A stretch of 60,234 nt of DNA from Candidatus Saccharibacteria bacterium RIFCSPHIGHO2_12_FULL_44_22 (GCA_001790515.1 MGCS01000011.1:112251-172484); one strand, 5' to 3'; positions 35,867 through 44,961 are shown, counted from the stretch's first letter. Notes: a model not told the origin generated them from the sequence alone. A program made the numbers and translations.

Positions 35867-36345
35867 TAAAAACCAGTCGGCAGCCCGAATTGCGCCAAGC
35901 ATTGAACAACGTCGATCTTGTCACCGTCGCAGTACCTGTCTGGGTACTGCGGCACGACAGACTGAGGTACAGGCCGTAGGTCAAGCGTACCAACCTGAGC
36001 CTGATACCCCCGAGCTGACGTGCGTCCGTCGCTGTTCTGCACTACGACATTGACCGTATAGCCCATGACGGCAGCTGCGCGCGTATGAAAATCGACAACT
36101 TCAGTGTCGCCAGGCTGAACCGAGTGAAGTTGGTGTCGGTTCCCGTACGCATCAGAGACGTTGATCGCCTCTACCGTGTTTGTCGTGTTTGTTAGCTTCA
36201 CACGAGCCACAACCAGGCCGCTCTCGGCGAACAGCTGTGCGTTCACCGCGACTAGCTGACTGGGCGCGGCCGCTGCCACGTGACCAGACAATATACCTGC
36301 GACCATCACTATAGCCAGTACAAAAAGCGCCGTTGCGTTTCGCAT
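35866..36345 (-). CDS. secreted unknown protein, GC-rich and possibly acquired
   Basis: 159 aa from ATG 36345, fixed by AAGGAGGAG 3-5 nt upstream. A classical signal peptide (RNATALFVLAIVMVAGILSGHVAAAA, cut after AAA/AAAP) leads to a beta-rich domain of about 100 residues (VVARVKLTNTTNTVEAINVSD) and a C-terminal stretch with two cysteines (YCDGDKIDVVQCLAQFG) that could form a disulfide. Codon use and G+C are higher than in neighbours. No family recognised. Confidence 0.65.
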   Translation of the reverse strand: MRNATALFVLAIVMVAGILSGHVAAAAPSQLVAVNAQLFAESGLVVARVKLTNTTNTVEAINVSDAYGNRHQLHSVQPGDTEVVDFHTRAAAVMGYTVNVVVQNSDGRTSARGYQAQVGTLDLRPVPQSVVPQYPDRYCDGDKIDVVQCLAQFGLPTGF

Positions 36346-36464
36346 GACTCCTCCTTGCCTAAGGTACGCTACACTCCTGATGAGTGTAGTCATATACATG
36401 TTTTATACCATAGAACTAGTTTTGTCAATAGCAATGCGAGCAGGCACTCACATCAAATGACTCG

Positions 36465-39440
36465 TTAGCGTTTTTTCAGACAAATACGAAGCTCATCGTC
36501 TTCGACGCCAACGGTCGTTTCATAGCCGTCAATGACATCATCATACGAATCAGTCAGTGTTTCGAGAGCAATCGTCTGTGCATGTTCATCGATAGCTTTC
36601 CCTAGTTCAGTGTCTTGGCTCTGACCTGCGTCCAGAGATAGCGTAATGTGATCATCAACATTCAGTCCCGCCGCTTTTCGGGCTGCCTGCACGTGACGGA
36701 CGACTTCGCGCATCAGTCCTTCGCGCCTGAGGCTTGGGGTTACCTCGAAATTTAAACCTAGCTCATCACCTTGAATAACTTTTTTAACATTTAATTCTTC
36801 GGTTAAAATATCTTCGAAGTTGACAAATTTGCCGAGTATCGGCACTGTCACACTCGCGAGCGGTTGCCGAATCTTGATACGCTCTTTTGCACGCAAGCTC
36901 AGCGCTTGGTTGACGTAGTCACGAACTTGTTCCATATCCTGAACGACTAGTTCGTTCACTCGCCCAGTCGACAGCCAATCTTTCAGGTGAACTGATTCTT
37001 TGTCACCTGTGAGGTTATGATACAATTCTTCCGCTAAAAATGGAGTGAATGGTGCGAGAATATAGGATAGTCTCACTAGCACATAGTGGAGTGTTCGATA
37101 CGCCTGCTCTTTGTCTCCGTCATCTTCTGATTTCCAGAAACGGCGTCGGCTGCGGCGAACATACCAGTTGCTGGCATCGTCGAGGAACGGGAGAATCTGA
37201 CTGATCGCATCGGGAATGTTGTAGGTATCAAGGTTTTTTTCGACATCTGCAACTAATTGATGCAGGCGGGAGATGATCCAGATATCCAGCGGGTTCGCGC
37301 AATCTTCTAACGGATCTTTGAGGGTGCCGTCGAATTCCCAACCGTCAACTTCGGCATACATCGTGAAGAAATCGTACATGTTCCAGATCATGCCGAGTTT
37401 GCGCGCGACGTCGCCAACTTCTTTGTCCTGCAGGGCAAAATCTTCGCCGTTGAGTAGCGGGCTCGATAGGAGCAAAAAGCGTAGCGAATCGGCGCTAAAT
37501 TTGTCCATCAGTTCATTTGGATCGGTATAATTGCCGTACGATTTACTCATCTTACGACCATCGTTGCCAGCAACGTTACCAGTGACGATGACGTTTTTGA
37601 ACGAGTTTTCACCGAACAATGCCACGTTCATGGCGTGCATGTAGTAAAACCATGCGCGAACCTGGCCAATGTATTCCACGATGAAATCACCAGGGAAATT
37701 ATCTTCAAATTTTTGCTTGTTTTCGAATGGATAATGGAACTGAGCAAACGGCATACTGCCCGCTTCGAACCAGCTGTCCATGACTTTGTCGATGCGCGTG
37801 TATTCCACGTCGTCGATCGTGAAGGTAACATCGTCGATCCACGGACGATGGTAGTCGTCGAGCTCTTGTCCGGAAAGTTCTTTGAGTTCCGCATAGCTGC
37901 CAATTACTTTTACCTTCTCGTTTCCGTCTTTGTCGATGCCTTTCCAAACTGGCATTGCTGTCGCCCAGAATCGATCACGAGAAATATTCCAGTCAGGTGC
38001 TGATTCAACCGTTTTTGCAAACCGACCGTTTTTGACATGTGCTGGGAACCAGTTGATGTTGCCATTCTTTTCTAGCATCTTTTCGCGCTGGCCATCTATA
38101 TCCATAAACCAGCTGGGGTGTGCGCGGTACATCAACTTTGTGCCACAGCGGTGACAATGAGGGTAGCTGTGCTTGATGTAATCAATCTTCCAGACAATCC
38201 CTGCTTTCTTTAGCCCTTTTGCGATTTCTTTATTACTTGTCCATACGTTGAGCGGCTCGCTCGAATCAAGCCATGGCAAATAACTGTAGAGCTGCTCAGC
38301 CACGGGAGCGTAGTAATTACCGTTTTCGTCGACTGCGTGAAATCCAGGAACGTTATTCAGCTCTGCAAGAGCATAGTCTTCTTCTCCGTAGTTCGGTGCA
38401 ATATGTACGATTCCAGTTCCACTATCGGCGCTGACATAGTCGGCTTCAAGCACTGTATACATATGTTGATTGACTGAATACGTAGTTTTACTATTTATAC
38501 GTTTTGCATTTTTCCCGACTGGATTTTCGGCCATGCCTTTAGGAATCGGAAGCAATGGATGATACGAAAGACCAACTAAATCACTTCCCTTCATCTCTTG
38601 ATTTACGGTGTATTCTAACGGCTGCTTTTTCTCATCGACGAGGACTTTATCGAGGAGTTCTTTGGCAATAATCAGCGTTTCACTATCAGCTAACACGACT
38701 TCTGCATACACCAATGTTGGATTCACGGCGAGTGCGGTGTTTGCAGATAACGTCCACGGTGTTGTTGTCCATGCGAGTAGCGACCTGTCATCCTTGAGCT
38801 TGAACTTTACATAGACGCTCGGATCCGTGACGTCTTGGTACGCGCCAGCATCCATCGTCACCTCAGCTTTTGAAAGTGGCGTTGCGTCGAGCGTACAGTA
38901 CATCAGCACTTTTTCGCCTTCGTAGATTTTGCCCTTTTCGTACAAGTTTTTGAACGCCCACCAGATACTTTCCATGTATTCTTTGTCCATGGTTTTGTAG
39001 GCCCCCTTGAAATCAACCCAACGACCGATACGATCGACAGTATCTTCCCAGGCGCTACTGGTTTCGAGCATGTTTGCGCGAGTCGCTGTGATGTATTTTT
39101 CGATGCCGTATTCAATCACTTCTTGTCGCGAGCGAATACCAAGTTTTTTCTCGGTGAAGCGTTCTGCAGGCAAACCATGCGCATCCCATCCCCACACACG
39201 CTCAACGCGCTTGCCTTTCATGGTTTGGTAACGAGGAATCGTATCTTTGACGATAGAACTGAGGAGTGTTCCGTGGTGTGGCACTCCGGAAATAAACGGA
39301 GGGCCGTCGTAAAATACATACGAATTATCTTTTGGACGGTTTTCGACAGATTTTTCAAATGTCTTGTCTTGTTTCCATTTTTGTACCCAGTCTTTTTCGT
39401 ATTCGAGTGCCCTTCGACGTGTATTTGCTTTGAACTTCAT
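36465..39440 (-). CDS. ileS: isoleucyl-tRNA synthetase, eukaryote-like (IleS2) type
   Basis: 991 aa. Class I synthetase for isoleucine. The HIGH region reads PHHGTLLSSIVKDTIPRY, and GWDAHGLPAE, the editing (CP1) domain around LLAWTTTPWTLSANTALAV, WFMDID and KMSKSYGNY follow. This text resembles the IleS2 form (eukaryal/archaeal-like), which is known for mupirocin resistance, more than the E. coli form. AAGGAG lies 6 nt before the ATG. A 70-nt hairpin element stands upstream at 39467-39535. Confidence 0.95.
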   Translation of the reverse strand: MKFKANTRRRALEYEKDWVQKWKQDKTFEKSVENRPKDNSYVFYDGPPFISGVPHHGTLLSSIVKDTIPRYQTMKGKRVERVWGWDAHGLPAERFTEKKLGIRSRQEVIEYGIEKYITATRANMLETSSAWEDTVDRIGRWVDFKGAYKTMDKEYMESIWWAFKNLYEKGKIYEGEKVLMYCTLDATPLSKAEVTMDAGAYQDVTDPSVYVKFKLKDDRSLLAWTTTPWTLSANTALAVNPTLVYAEVVLADSETLIIAKELLDKVLVDEKKQPLEYTVNQEMKGSDLVGLSYHPLLPIPKGMAENPVGKNAKRINSKTTYSVNQHMYTVLEADYVSADSGTGIVHIAPNYGEEDYALAELNNVPGFHAVDENGNYYAPVAEQLYSYLPWLDSSEPLNVWTSNKEIAKGLKKAGIVWKIDYIKHSYPHCHRCGTKLMYRAHPSWFMDIDGQREKMLEKNGNINWFPAHVKNGRFAKTVESAPDWNISRDRFWATAMPVWKGIDKDGNEKVKVIGSYAELKELSGQELDDYHRPWIDDVTFTIDDVEYTRIDKVMDSWFEAGSMPFAQFHYPFENKQKFEDNFPGDFIVEYIGQVRAWFYYMHAMNVALFGENSFKNVIVTGNVAGNDGRKMSKSYGNYTDPNELMDKFSADSLRFLLLSSPLLNGEDFALQDKEVGDVARKLGMIWNMYDFFTMYAEVDGWEFDGTLKDPLEDCANPLDIWIISRLHQLVADVEKNLDTYNIPDAISQILPFLDDASNWYVRRSRRRFWKSEDDGDKEQAYRTLHYVLVRLSYILAPFTPFLAEELYHNLTGDKESVHLKDWLSTGRVNELVVQDMEQVRDYVNQALSLRAKERIKIRQPLASVTVPILGKFVNFEDILTEELNVKKVIQGDELGLNFEVTPSLRREGLMREVVRHVQAARKAAGLNVDDHITLSLDAGQSQDTELGKAIDEHAQTIALETLTDSYDDVIDGYETTVGVEDDELRICLKKR

Positions 39441-39466
39441 AGTTACTCCTTTTTATGACAAATAAA

Positions 39467-39535
39467 AATCACTTCTTTCGAATGTCAGAGTCCATATCTA
39501 CGGACGTTACCATCTGACTTCCAAAAGAAGTGATT
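39467..39535 (-). promoter_or_regulatory. long structured hairpin before ileS, terminator or leader element
   Basis: Outer stem AATCACTTCTTT with AAAGAAGTGATT (12 bp), inner stem GTCAGA with TCTGAC, tip GTCC with GGAC, and a T-rich run after the outer stem on the minus strand. It follows the VKOR operon and ends about 25 nt before the ileS ATG. It could terminate the upstream operon or attenuate ileS. No T-box sequence is present. Confidence 0.6.
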
Positions 39536-39538
39536 CTT

Positions 39539-39748
39539 TTAGCGCTTAGTTGTTCGCTTTGACGTAGCGTTCACGTTGGGGTCTAGTGGACGATGTCGTT
39601 CTTCCCAAAACTTCGCGGTTGATGGCCGCTCATGTATATAAAATACAGTGTCTCTTAATCTATAATAACGCAATAAGTAGATGTATTCAACTGAAGCCAG
39701 TTCATAACCACCTGCAGATACACCACTAAGCAAACAGGGCGTCACCAA
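39539..39748 (-). CDS. possible small basic protein after VKOR
   Basis: 69 aa overlapping the VKOR end by 23 nt. Contains EYIYLLRYYRLRDTVFYIHERP and a basic C-terminus. No family, no Shine-Dalgarno sequence and a non-ATG start, so it may be spurious. It stops 4 nt before the hairpin element. Confidence 0.3.
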   Translation of the reverse strand: MVTPCLLSGVSAGGYELASVEYIYLLRYYRLRDTVFYIHERPSTAKFWEERHRPLDPNVNATSKRTTKR

Positions 39749-40352
39749 ATTTCAAGAACACAAGCGATACAAGGATGACAATCCAGATTGCTACTGCCAA
39801 CTTGTCATAGTCACTGTAGAGTATTTCTTGCAATCGCTTGCGTTGCGTCGCACCAAGATTAAACACGTTCTCACGAAGGTTATAGTGAGTGAGCGTCGCA
39901 AAAATGAGCGTCGTACTAAATGTTACTACTAAACACCAAGGACACAGTACTTGAATCGCATAAACACTCTGAAAAAATAGCCAGTACGAAAACAGTGCGC
40001 CAAGAGCATAGCAAATATTAGCTACAATCAGAAACTTATTTGGAAAACGAACTCCGCTTAATCCAGCAACCGCGACTGCAATGACAACCGGGTATGCCAT
40101 CAAACCGATAAGCATATTAGGAAATCCAAAGACACTTGATTGCCATGTTTGCATAACGGTCGAGCAGTTGAGCACTAAATTAAAGCTGCACGACAAAATA
40201 GCGTTCGGGTCTTCCAGTAAATGAAATTTCTCAATGGTCAAAACGAATGCAGATGCCAGTCCGATAAGGCCAAAAACCAACATCGTTCCGAATATCCATC
40301 GATCAGATCGACGTTCGTCGGCGGTTTTTTTGTGGAAAATATTAGAGAACAT
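39726..40352 (-). CDS. vitamin K epoxide reductase (VKOR) family membrane protein
   Basis: 208 aa, four to five membrane helices. The catalytic cysteines are present: Cys137 and Cys140 in CPWC near the last helix pair and Cys55/Cys63 in the loop CSFNLVLNC, plus the family SSVFGFPN motif. Bacterial VKOR homologs reoxidise a thioredoxin-like partner to form disulfides outside the cell, passing electrons to quinone. The gene overlaps the thioredoxin-like gene by 11 nt at its start. A likely client is the cysteine-rich surface protein at 27549. Confidence 0.92.
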   Translation of the reverse strand: MFSNIFHKKTADERRSDRWIFGTMLVFGLIGLASAFVLTIEKFHLLEDPNAILSCSFNLVLNCSTVMQTWQSSVFGFPNMLIGLMAYPVVIAVAVAGLSGVRFPNKFLIVANICYALGALFSYWLFFQSVYAIQVLCPWCLVVTFSTTLIFATLTHYNLRENVFNLGATQRKRLQEILYSDYDKLAVAIWIVILVSLVFLKFGDALFA

Positions 40353-40602
40353 AATAACTTACCTCATCTATTGTTGGTAGTGGTCGACCTCGCCATGTCG
40401 TTTGCAGCTTGCCTTGATCGTCAGTTGCAACTATCGTTGGATATTCCACAATATCATAAAGCCGACATAGCGACGTTCCTTCACGAGTATCCGGATCAAT
40501 CTCTTCAATCTTTTTACCTGTTCTTCGTTCAAAATCACGCAAATAATCTAGCACATCACGCGCATGATCACTTTCGATCTTATAGGCGACCATTACACGC
40601 AT
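40342..40602 (-). CDS. small thioredoxin-like protein without CXXC
   Basis: 86 aa. Predicted thioredoxin fold: an N-terminal beta strand and helix, a central segment with Cys46 and a cis-Pro context at Pro55 (EYPTIV), and a final helix. The usual CXXC active site is absent; only Cys46 (SLCRLYD) remains. Coupled by overlap to nrdR upstream (1 nt) and VKOR downstream (11 nt). It might be a mono-cysteine partner of VKOR or a non-redox scaffold; assignment is tentative. Confidence 0.6.
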   Translation of the reverse strand: MRVMVAYKIESDHARDVLDYLRDFERRTGKKIEEIDPDTREGTSLCRLYDIVEYPTIVATDDQGKLQTTWRGRPLPTIDEVSYYVL

Positions 40603-41051
40603 TATTTATTGCCCTGAGCAGCCGTAATAGCTTCGACGAACTGATCTAGCGTCTTGAATTCGTAATAGACACTTGCAAATCGTACGTAGGCAACTTCATT
40701 TCTATCCAGCAACTCGTCCAATACGAGCGAGCCGATCTTTGGAGATGGCACTTCATTTTCGCCAAGCGCATACAGACTTTCTTCGACACGCGTGACAATA
40801 TCATCTATTTCTATTTCTGACTCAAAAAACTTACCAACAGAGCGACGAATTGCAATTGTCAATTTTTCGCGGTCGTACAATTCGCGACTACCGTCTTTTT
40901 TGATGACGGCAAGATTAGGCTTTTCGACACGCTCGTATGTCGTGAACCGCCGGCCGTCAGGTGATTCACGACGACGACGAATTGAGACACCATCACTACC
41001 CTCTCGCGATTCGATAACGCGACTGTCGCCGATCTTGTATTGCTTCGTCAT
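40602..41051 (-). CDS. nrdR: NrdR-like ATP-cone regulator lacking the zinc ribbon
   Basis: 149 aa from ATG 41051. NrdR represses ribonucleotide reductase genes. The ATP-cone domain (LAVIKKDGSRELYDREKLTIAIRR to about residue 140) and the GxSIRRRRES...RRFTTYERVE DNA-contact text are intact. The four zinc cysteines are missing: the N-terminus reads MTKQYKIGDSRVIESREG where CPxC is expected, and ESPDGRR replaces the CxxCxxR. The protein may bind DNA differently or not at all. Sits between ftsZ and the thioredoxin-like gene. Confidence 0.85.
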   Translation of the reverse strand: MTKQYKIGDSRVIESREGSDGVSIRRRRESPDGRRFTTYERVEKPNLAVIKKDGSRELYDREKLTIAIRRSVGKFFESEIEIDDIVTRVEESLYALGENEVPSPKIGSLVLDELLDRNEVAYVRFASVYYEFKTLDQFVEAITAAQGNK

Positions 41052-41062
41052 GAACAATCCTT

Positions 41063-42268
41063 CTAAGACTCGTCCGAAGGTTTATTCTTTTTACGTCGGC
41101 GAAGAAACGCAGGGGTATCGGATTCATCGTCATCATCAGTCGGCGTATCCCATATATTACCCGTAGGTTCTTCGGCGAAACTCGTCGCTGCATCGGTACG
41201 ATCGAGATCCATATCAATCGCAGTGACCGCTTCATCGCGAACGCCTTCTGTTTCAATTGCATTAACCGCTGCTGCCGCAGGATCAAGTACCACTTCCTGT
41301 TCATGGAAGAATTGGCTATCAAACCCAGTCGCAATAACCGTTATGATCAACTCATCCTCAAGATCAGGTTTTAGTGTTGCACCAAAAATAATATTCGCAT
41401 CTGGAGACACGGCACTGGTGATAATTTCAGCAGCTTCTTGAATTTCACTCATGCTCATGTCATAGCCACCGGTGACATTGAACAAGACACCCTTGGCGCC
41501 ATCAATCGATACTTCGATCAGTGGAGATTCAATCGCCTGTTGTGCAGCCTGTGCGGCGCGATCATCGCCACTCGCACGTCCAATGCCCATTAATGCACTT
41601 CCGGCATTACTCATAATGGCCTTCACATCAGCAAAGTCGAGATTAATTAACCCATGTTCAGTGATTAGCTCAGAGATACCCTGCACGCCTTGACGTAGGA
41701 CGTCATCGGCAATTTTAAATGTCTCAAGAAGTGGCGTTCGTCGATCGATTGTCTGAAGTAATCGATCGTTCGGAATAGTGATTAACGTGTCGACTTGGCG
41801 ACCAAGCTGGTTAATAGCCCAATCAGCATTCGTACGACGTTTTTCTCCCTCAAAACTAAACGGTTTCGTTGCTACGCCAACTACTAGGATGCCCATTTCA
41901 CGTGCGACTTCGGCAACGATATGACCAGCACCAGACCCAGTACCACCACCGGCACCAATAGTCACAAATACCATGTCAGCGCCCTCAAGTGCTTGTTGAA
42001 TTTCTGCACGCGACTCATTAGCAGCCGCTTCGCCGGTCGACGGATCGGCGCCTGCGCCAAGTCCACCGGTCGTATTATGACCAAGGTGTAGTTTAATATC
42101 TGCTTTGCTGTTATGAAGTGCCTGAGCATCAGTGTTCATTGCAATGAACTGTACACCGGATAGCCCGGCGTCCTTCATTCGATTGACAGCACTTCCGCCA
42201 GCGCCACCAACGCCAACGACTTTTATACTTGCAAATGTCTGTATTTCACTTGGTGTAACTTCCGGCAT
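41063..42268 (-). CDS. ftsZ: cell division protein FtsZ
   Basis: 401 aa. Tubulin-like GTPase that forms the division ring. The GTP loop GGGTGSGAG is at about 107-115; the T7 loop NLDFADVKAIM follows later. The C-terminal tail after about residue 335 is variable and ends in KNKPSDES, without the usual conserved membrane-tether peptide that FtsA binds; the segment TPAFLRRRKKN may serve. FtsA gene directly upstream. Confidence 0.97.
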   Translation of the reverse strand: MPEVTPSEIQTFASIKVVGVGGAGGSAVNRMKDAGLSGVQFIAMNTDAQALHNSKADIKLHLGHNTTGGLGAGADPSTGEAAANESRAEIQQALEGADMVFVTIGAGGGTGSGAGHIVAEVAREMGILVVGVATKPFSFEGEKRRTNADWAINQLGRQVDTLITIPNDRLLQTIDRRTPLLETFKIADDVLRQGVQGISELITEHGLINLDFADVKAIMSNAGSALMGIGRASGDDRAAQAAQQAIESPLIEVSIDGAKGVLFNVTGGYDMSMSEIQEAAEIITSAVSPDANIIFGATLKPDLEDELIITVIATGFDSQFFHEQEVVLDPAAAAVNAIETEGVRDEAVTAIDMDLDRTDAATSFAEEPTGNIWDTPTDDDDESDTPAFLRRRKKNKPSDES

Positions 42269-42330
42269 GAACTCGCTCTCCCGTCCCTCTATATATTCTT
42301 TTCTAGTATACCACTATTGTATGTATTCAA

Positions 42331-43578
42331 TTACGCTTTAAAGCGTCCGATAATTCCTGACAAGAATCCGCCCGCCCGCTTTACTGCTTTACCGGCATGT
42401 GCACTCTTGCCCGACCCCCGTGATTGCTTGGTTGTTGGCGCAGCCTCTGAGTCGGCTAACATTAGTCCAACAGCCGCCGCGAATTGCGGTTCATCGAGAT
42501 GCTCACCAACGCCGCCATATCCTTTCGCCGAGCCTAGCCGCACTGCAAGACCTAGAGATTCTTTGGCATAATCGGTAATCTTTTTTAAATTGGCAGATCC
42601 ACCAACCAATACAACACCACTTGGCAACTTGCCTGCGTATCCAGCACGCTTTAACTCTTTTTGAATTGCCTCAAAAATTTCTTCAAGTCGCGCATCAACA
42701 ACATCATCGATGTCTGATACTGCAAATTCATGAATGTCCTTATTCACCTTAACACCTACAGTATCGTTATTTCCGCGAACGACTGCCGATCCATGCTGCA
42801 GTTTAACCAGTTCTGCGATTTCTGGATCTGTCTTGAGCCCAATGGCAAGATCATTGGTGATATTTGCTCCGCCCACAGATAGAACAGACACGAATTGCAA
42901 ATCTCCTTCTTCAAATACCGCGATACTTGTAGTTGCACCACCAAGATCGATAACGGCAACACCATTCTCAAGCTGCTGTTCAGTAAGCACAGCTCTAGCC
43001 GCCGCAACAACAGAGGGAACGATTGCACGAGGTATTACTTTTGCGAGCTCCGCAGTGCGCTGTAGATTCGTGACGTGAGGGGCTAATGCCGAGACAACAT
43101 TAGCTCTAATCTCTAGGCGAGTACCAGTCATACCGATTGGATCCTTGATATTGTCTTGTCCATCAAGCCTATAGCTATGGGGGACAACCTCAAGTATTTC
43201 GCGATTTGCTGGGACTTTTCCTACTGTCGCTACCTCTTCCAATCGAGCAATATCATCATCAGTAATTTCATGATCAGCCGCACCGACCGCAATCATACCA
43301 TCTGCTTTGGAGCTGAGTATATGAGAACCATTAATAGTCAGCGTCGCTACGTCGACCTGATAGCCACTCATTCGCTCCGCCTCGCCAAGTGCGTCATCAA
43401 TCGCGCGGGCAGGACCTGTTAAATTTGCAATCGCGCCTTTGCGCATGCCCGTATTGGAGACTGATCCTATGCCAACAATTGTTGGCGTCCCTGTTGTCGC
43501 ATCTATATGACCAACGACACATCGAACAGTGGTCGTACCGATATCAATACCGACGGCATAGCGGGAAGAATCTTGCAT
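42331..43578 (-). CDS. ftsA: cell division protein FtsA
   Basis: 415 aa. Actin-like ATPase anchoring FtsZ to the membrane. VGIDIGTTTVRCVVG (phosphate 1), VIDLGGATTSIAVF (phosphate 2) and GVVLVGGSANLKKI (adenosine) are visible, and the C-terminal KRAGGFLSGIIGRFKA is an amphipathic membrane-targeting helix. TATACT lies 7 nt before the ATG, so the mRNA is likely leaderless. First gene of the ftsA-ftsZ-nrdR operon. Confidence 0.96.
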   Translation of the reverse strand: MQDSSRYAVGIDIGTTTVRCVVGHIDATTGTPTIVGIGSVSNTGMRKGAIANLTGPARAIDDALGEAERMSGYQVDVATLTINGSHILSSKADGMIAVGAADHEITDDDIARLEEVATVGKVPANREILEVVPHSYRLDGQDNIKDPIGMTGTRLEIRANVVSALAPHVTNLQRTAELAKVIPRAIVPSVVAAARAVLTEQQLENGVAVIDLGGATTSIAVFEEGDLQFVSVLSVGGANITNDLAIGLKTDPEIAELVKLQHGSAVVRGNNDTVGVKVNKDIHEFAVSDIDDVVDARLEEIFEAIQKELKRAGYAGKLPSGVVLVGGSANLKKITDYAKESLGLAVRLGSAKGYGGVGEHLDEPQFAAAVGLMLADSEAAPTTKQSRGSGKSAHAGKAVKRAGGFLSGIIGRFKA

Positions 43579-43585
43579 ACGTTTC

Positions 43586-43591
43586 AGTATA
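43586..43591 (-). promoter_or_regulatory. -10 box of leaderless ftsA
   Basis: TATACT on the minus strand, 7 nt before the ATG; no Shine-Dalgarno sequence between. Confidence 0.6.
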
Positions 43592-43635
43592 TCGCTTATG
43601 TCATCATTTGAATAGACCGACCGCCTAAAAATAGT

Positions 43636-43664
43636 TTGTTAATTGCTTCTAAAATGCTTATACT
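43636..43664 (+). promoter_or_regulatory. promoter of the 43673 pilin gene, leaderless
   Basis: TTGTTA, 17-nt spacer, TATACT (43659-43664); the ATG follows 8 nt later. Confidence 0.6.
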
Positions 43665-43672
43665 AACAACAT

Positions 43673-44314
43673 ATGAATTATTCACACACACGTCTTAATC
43701 GTCGCGCCAACCGCGGATTCACCCTCATTGAGCTGCTCGTTATCATCGTGGTGATCGGAATTCTTGCAGCGATCATTATTCTTGGATACAATAATGTCCA
43801 AACAAGGGCAAAAAATACTGTTCGAGCTACAGAGGTAAAGCAATACGCAAACCTCTTTCACTCATACAAACTAGCCAAAATTAATCCAAATGGTGATGGA
43901 TGGCCAAATGTTTCTCCGGGAACGTATTGCCTTGGGACTGGGTTCCCGCAGTCCCCCTCTAGCCCGTCGCTACGAACGTGTCGTGACTGGCAACAACCAA
44001 CCAGTCCCACAAATACGTCACTTACTCCAAATGAAACATCCAGTAAACCACTCATGGATGAGCTGCAGAAAGCCGGGAAAGTCGCAATCGCAAATGATAG
44101 TCACGACGATACATCAGTTCCAACAATCGGACCATACGTACAGGTTCACTCTAATCGAATCGTTATTACCGCCATCCTCATTGGCAAAACTCAAGACGTA
44201 TGCGACGAATTCGAAGTCAAACTAGACACCACTAACCCAGATGACATGGGATGGGATGGATTTGCAGCAACCGGCAAACCAATCCAAAGCTGTGGCGTCA
44301 TCATCGAAAGATAG
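43673..44314 (+). CDS. type IV pilin-like (pseudopilin) protein
   Basis: 213 aa. Leader ending RANRG, then FTLIELLVIIVVIGILAAIII with Glu at mature position 5: a clear prepilin signal. The C-terminal domain has paired cysteines (GTYCLGTG, LRTCRDW; later VCDEFEV, SCGVI) that could form disulfides. Shares its first 40 residues in style with the 18303 pilin. The last bases run to 44314, 2 nt before the murI ATG at 44317, so both are cotranscribed. Confidence 0.9.
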   Translation: MNYSHTRLNRRANRGFTLIELLVIIVVIGILAAIIILGYNNVQTRAKNTVRATEVKQYANLFHSYKLAKINPNGDGWPNVSPGTYCLGTGFPQSPSSPSLRTCRDWQQPTSPTNTSLTPNETSSKPLMDELQKAGKVAIANDSHDDTSVPTIGPYVQVHSNRIVITAILIGKTQDVCDEFEVKLDTTNPDDMGWDGFAATGKPIQSCGVIIER

Positions 44315-44316
44315 CC

Positions 44317-44961
44317 ATGAAACTCGGAGTATTCGACAGCGGGGTTGGCGGCGCATCAATCGCACTAGCATTGACGCGGTCATTTCCTTCCGCACAGATT
44401 GATTCAATCAACGATCATAAAAATGTCCCCTACGGTGACAAGAGCGACAGTCAAGTATTTTTGCTCACCCACACAGCTATTCAGCCATTTCTAGATGGAA
44501 CATACGACGTTATAATACTTGCGTGCAATACGGCAACTGCTGTCACGATTGATCAGCTACGAAATCAATACCCGTCGCAAAAATTTATAGGTATTGAACC
44601 AATGATCAAAACCGCATCGCACTTAACAAAGTCAAATACCATTGGTGTTTGCGCGACTCCTGCCACGCTTTCTAGTCGTCGTTACGCGAAACTAGTTCAA
44701 ACCTATGGGCAGCACCTTGATATTATCGAGCCGGATTGCAGTCAGTGGGCGTACCTGATAGAAAACAATCAAATAAATAGAGCTCACATCGAATCAACTA
44801 TTCGTTCTCTTTGCGACCGCGGCGCTGACGTCATCGTCCTTGGCTGCACACATTATCATTGGATAAAAGAACTGATCGCTGAAATTGCCGATAACCGGGC
44901 AGTCATTATTGAACCATCCGAAGCGATCAGCAGGCGCGTGCGGCAGCTTATAGCTGTGTAA
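44317..44961 (+). CDS. murI: glutamate racemase
   Basis: 214 aa from ATG 44317. Makes D-glutamate for peptidoglycan. The family signature FDSGVGG with Asp7, the first catalytic Cys70 (ACNTATA) and the second Cys177 (GCTHYHW) are all present. It is shorter than the usual 260 residues. The 3' end overlaps the convergent map gene by 14 nt. One of few cell-wall enzymes here. Confidence 0.93.
   Translation: MKLGVFDSGVGGASIALALTRSFPSAQIDSINDHKNVPYGDKSDSQVFLLTHTAIQPFLDGTYDVIILACNTATAVTIDQLRNQYPSQKFIGIEPMIKTASHLTKSNTIGVCATPATLSSRRYAKLVQTYGQHLDIIEPDCSQWAYLIENNQINRAHIESTIRSLCDRGADVIVLGCTHYHWIKELIAEIADNRAVIIEPSEAISRRVRQLIAV

Noticed and set aside
39441-39540. T-box riboswitch before ileS
   Set aside because: No TGGNACCGCG-type T-box sequence or specifier stem is present; only a stacked hairpin with a T-rich end.
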